Positions 47,077 through 49,037 of a stretch of 49,037 nt of DNA are shown here, one piece after another. The stretch comes from Paractinoplanes polyasparticus (GTDB lineage: Bacteria > Actinomycetota > Actinomycetes > Mycobacteriales > Micromonosporaceae). The DNA lies in contig NZ_JAHWFK010000018.1 in NCBI RefSeq assembly GCF_019710575.1, positions 1-49,037 of the forward strand, read 5' to 3'. The translations under genes and the position numbers were made by a program. Each line of letters starts with the position of its first letter. Position 1 is the first letter of the stretch. The notes beneath the pieces were generated by a model that was given only the letters and a program-made list of their open reading frames with translations, was not told where the DNA came from and ran no database searches.

Positions 47077-49008
47077 GTGACGGTGTCGCCATTGACAGAA
47101 TCCTCGCCTTCCATGCTCCACGGAAGCCGGTCGTTCGGCCACTTCCCGACACCTCCCCTCGTCGCTCCGCCGGGTGCTCCGGCGTCCTGCCAGGGCCGTC
47201 ACCGTGCGTCAACATGGTTCCGCTGGTCCAGGTCCGACGGTGGCGACCCCGCAGAGCTTGTCTCCGACTACCTCGCCGACAACGGACTGCGCGTGCGAAA
47301 CATTGGCCGAACGGCCACCGACGTCCGCCCGATCGGCGCTGGCTCAGTCTGCGGAGCGGCACTGTACGTATCCGCCGACACCGGTTCCGTGATGGCCGGC
47401 GGCGCCCTCGCCGCCCCGTCCCCGGTCCCGTCGATCCCCGACGTCTTCGTCGTGGTCTACGAACATGTCCCCTTCGATGATGACTCCTCGTCGCAACCCG
47501 TTATCGCCTGGTCACCGGGCGCCAACTCCGGGCCGCCGGGGCTCTGGACGCCGGGGGAACGCGCCGGCGGATCGTCGGGGGGCAGGGAGTCGTCTGAGCG
47601 CGCTGCCGGGGCGCCGGAGGGCTGGGCGCCGTCGGAGCGTGCTGCCGGATCGCCGGAGGGCCGGGAGTCGTCTGCGCGCATCTCCGGGCTGCCGGAACGC
47701 CGGGGGTCGGGGGAGCGCGCTGCCGAATCGTCGGGTGGCCGAGGGGCGTCCGAGCCCATTGCCGGGATGTCGGAAGGCCGGGAGTCGTCTGACCGCACAT
47801 CCGGGGTGCCGGAACGCCGGGAGCCGGGGGAGCGCGCTGCCGAGTCGCCGGGTGACCGGGAGTCGTCTGAGCGCGTTGCTGGGGCGGCGGAAGAGCGCGT
47901 TGCCGAATTTTCTGGGGGCAGGGAGTCGTCCGAGCCTACTGCTGGGGTGCCGGAAGGCTGGGCGCCGGGGGAGGGCGTTGCCGGATCGTCGGTTGGCCGG
48001 GAATCGGCTGAGCGCCCATCCGGGGTGCCGGGGCGCTGGGCGCCGGAGGAGCGCGCTGCCGAATCGTCGGGTGGCCGGGGGTCGTCCGAGCCCGTTGCCG
48101 GGATGGTGGAGCGTTGGGCGCCGTCGGAGCGCGCTGTCGCCGCGCCGGGCGGATCGTCGTTGTCGGACGCGGCCGCCGGCGGCTGGGCGTTGGGGGAATG
48201 GACACCCAGCTGGACGCCGGAGGAGCACGCGGCCGCGGTGTCGCAGGTGCGGGCAGCCATCGGGCGCGGCGACGTCTATCAGGTCAACGTCGTCGGGCAC
48301 ACTAGGGCGCCGTACACGGGAGATCCGTTCCCCGCCCTGAGCCGGGTGGCCGCGCTGCCGGGGGCGCGCTACGGCGGCGTCCTGGCCGGCGACGGCTGGG
48401 CGCTGGCCACCGCGTCGCCCGAGACGCTGGTCGAGGTGCGCGACGGCCGGGTCATCACCCGCCCGATCAAGGGCACGCGCCCGGCCACCGCTCAGGGCCG
48501 CCGCGAGCTGCTCGCCTCGACCAAGGAACGGGCCGAGCACGTGATGATCGTCGACCTGTCGCGCAACGACCTGTCCCGCCTGCCCGGTGTGGGCCCGGTC
48601 GAGGTCGAGGAGCTGTTCGCCGTACGCCGCTGGTCCGGCCTCTGGCAGGCGGAGTCCGTCGTGTCGGCCCCCATCACCGGCGAGCTCGACCTGGCTTCCC
48701 TGCTGCGTGCCCTGGTGCCCGGAGGTTCGGTGACCGGCGCTCCGAAGATCGCCGCCCTGTCCCAGATCGCCCGCCTGGAACCGGTCGGCCGCGGCGTGAG
48801 CATGGCCGCGGTCGGCTGGATCGGCCACGACCACCTCGACCTGGGCCTGACCATCCGCACCGTCGCCGTCGACGGCGCCCACGTGCACGCCTGGGCCGGC
48901 GGCGGCATCGTCTGGGACAGCGACCCCGAAGCCGAAGTCGCCGAAGCCGCCGCCAAACTGGCCCCCATCAAGGCCGCGCTGGTCGGCCCACCCCCGCCCA
49001 CCGACTGA
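47077..49008 (+). CDS. pabB: PabB-type chorismate-binding enzyme with large repeat insertion
   Basis: This 643-residue frame ends in a complete chorismate-binding domain (about 375-640): GRGDVYQVNVV, ITRPIKGTRPAT, DLSRNDLSRL, SGLWQAESVVSA, PGGSVTGAPKIAAL and WAGGGIVWDSDPEAEVAEA. These match aminodeoxychorismate synthase component I, which makes the 4-aminobenzoate precursor for folate. Residues 157-359 are an inserted array of 13-residue repeats. The first 45 residues have atypical codon use. ATG 47214 in another frame begins MVPLVQVRR and would join this frame at GDPAELV if one base near 47241 were absent, so a frameshift at the N-terminus is possible. The protein may still fold if the array loops out. 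Confidence 0.85.
   Translation: MTVSPLTESSPSMLHGSRSFGHFPTPPLVAPPGAPASCQGRHRASTWFRWSRSDGGDPAELVSDYLADNGLRVRNIGRTATDVRPIGAGSVCGAALYVSADTGSVMAGGALAAPSPVPSIPDVFVVVYEHVPFDDDSSSQPVIAWSPGANSGPPGLWTPGERAGGSSGGRESSERAAGAPEGWAPSERAAGSPEGRESSARISGLPERRGSGERAAESSGGRGASEPIAGMSEGRESSDRTSGVPERREPGERAAESPGDRESSERVAGAAEERVAEFSGGRESSEPTAGVPEGWAPGEGVAGSSVGRESAERPSGVPGRWAPEERAAESSGGRGSSEPVAGMVERWAPSERAVAAPGGSSLSDAAAGGWALGEWTPSWTPEEHAAAVSQVRAAIGRGDVYQVNVVGHTRAPYTGDPFPALSRVAALPGARYGGVLAGDGWALATASPETLVEVRDGRVITRPIKGTRPATAQGRRELLASTKERAEHVMIVDLSRNDLSRLPGVGPVEVEELFAVRRWSGLWQAESVVSAPITGELDLASLLRALVPGGSVTGAPKIAALSQIARLEPVGRGVSMAAVGWIGHDHLDLGLTIRTVAVDGAHVHAWAGGGIVWDSDPEAEVAEAAAKLAPIKAALVGPPPPTD
47545..48153 (+). repeat. 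39-bp coding minisatellite inside pabB
   Basis: Sixteen consecutive 39-bp units encode 13-residue repeats of two main types, R-E-S-S-E-R-x-x-G-x-P-E-G and W-A-P-x-E-R-A-A-x-x-x-G-G. Two adjacent units (about 47857-47919) have lost 15 bp in frame. A three-unit higher-order pattern recurs (units opening RESSAR, RESSDR and RESAER). The native sequence just after the array, WTPEEHAAAV (from about 48211), closely matches the unit type WAPEERAAES at DNA level over about 25 bp. This suggests the array grew by duplication of this local segment. Confidence 0.9.
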
Positions 49009-49037
49009 CAAGCCGCCGCGTCTCGGGCTGGCCCCCA

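Noticed and set aside
47545..48153. Repeat region in pabB as an assembly or frameshift artefact
   Set aside because: All units keep the 39-bp period or an in-frame 15-bp loss, and each unit has its own substitutions. That is more like real tandem expansion than a collapse or duplication error.

Overview
The window is very GC-rich DNA with near-saturated G/C at third codon positions, frequent GTG starts, ATGA/GTGA gene overlaps and many -10 boxes lying 6-8 nt before start codons. Gene content and order point to an actinomycete, most likely Micromonosporaceae (Actinoplanes-like). The clearest anchor is the block at 9677-15795, whose order (CDP-alcohol phosphatidyltransferase, DUF881, small basic protein, DUF881, gcvH, FHA protein, MerR/FtsR, bifunctional nuclease, MerR) matches M. 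tuberculosis Rv1822-Rv1830. The gene expected next, gcvP (Rv1832), lies about 28 kb away at 43879, behind a glycine riboswitch. The 15.8-43.6 kb interval therefore looks like an accessory segment placed inside a conserved neighbourhood.

Layout. 1-952: no confident gene; a hexanucleotide repeat, then a degenerate 67-bp tandem repeat. 953-9474: PhzF-family protein, aldo/keto reductase with a divergent TetR regulator sharing a palindromic operator, a MoxR ATPase/VWA pair, a WYL regulator, an SDR and a uridine-kinase-like protein. 9677-15795: the conserved membrane/glycine-cleavage/FtsR block. 15854-17493: methyltransferase, transglutaminase-like protein and a small unknown.

17503-25750 is the most interesting locus: an FxSxx-COOH RiPP system. 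A 56-residue precursor (fxsA, ends PFSSGI) is followed by a radical SAM/SPASM enzyme fused to an HExxH domain (fxsB), two TIR-like proteins, and a 1289-residue protein with a ParA-like P-loop, a TIR-like segment, an NB-ARC ATPase and TPRs (fxsT). It couples a cyclophane-forming peptide maturase to NLR-like signalling parts. 25817-27825 is a MarR/MATE efflux unit with a palindromic operator and a leader that can form competing hairpins.

27844-43642: acetyltransferases, an AraC regulator, two alpha/beta hydrolases, a large membrane protein carrying a GHSQG hydrolase motif, a coupled DUF3516 helicase / short KdpD-like kinase / KdpE operon, an AbiEii-type nucleotidyltransferase pair, an APH-family kinase, two tandem RlaP-like nucleotidyltransferases and a second aldo/keto reductase. 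43681-46722: glycine riboswitch, gcvP and terminator. 46786-49008: a DUF5999 small protein and a pabB-type gene carrying a roughly 200-residue array of 13-residue repeats. No tRNA, rRNA, CRISPR array, insertion sequence or replication origin was seen. All assignments come from reading the sequence; no database search was run.
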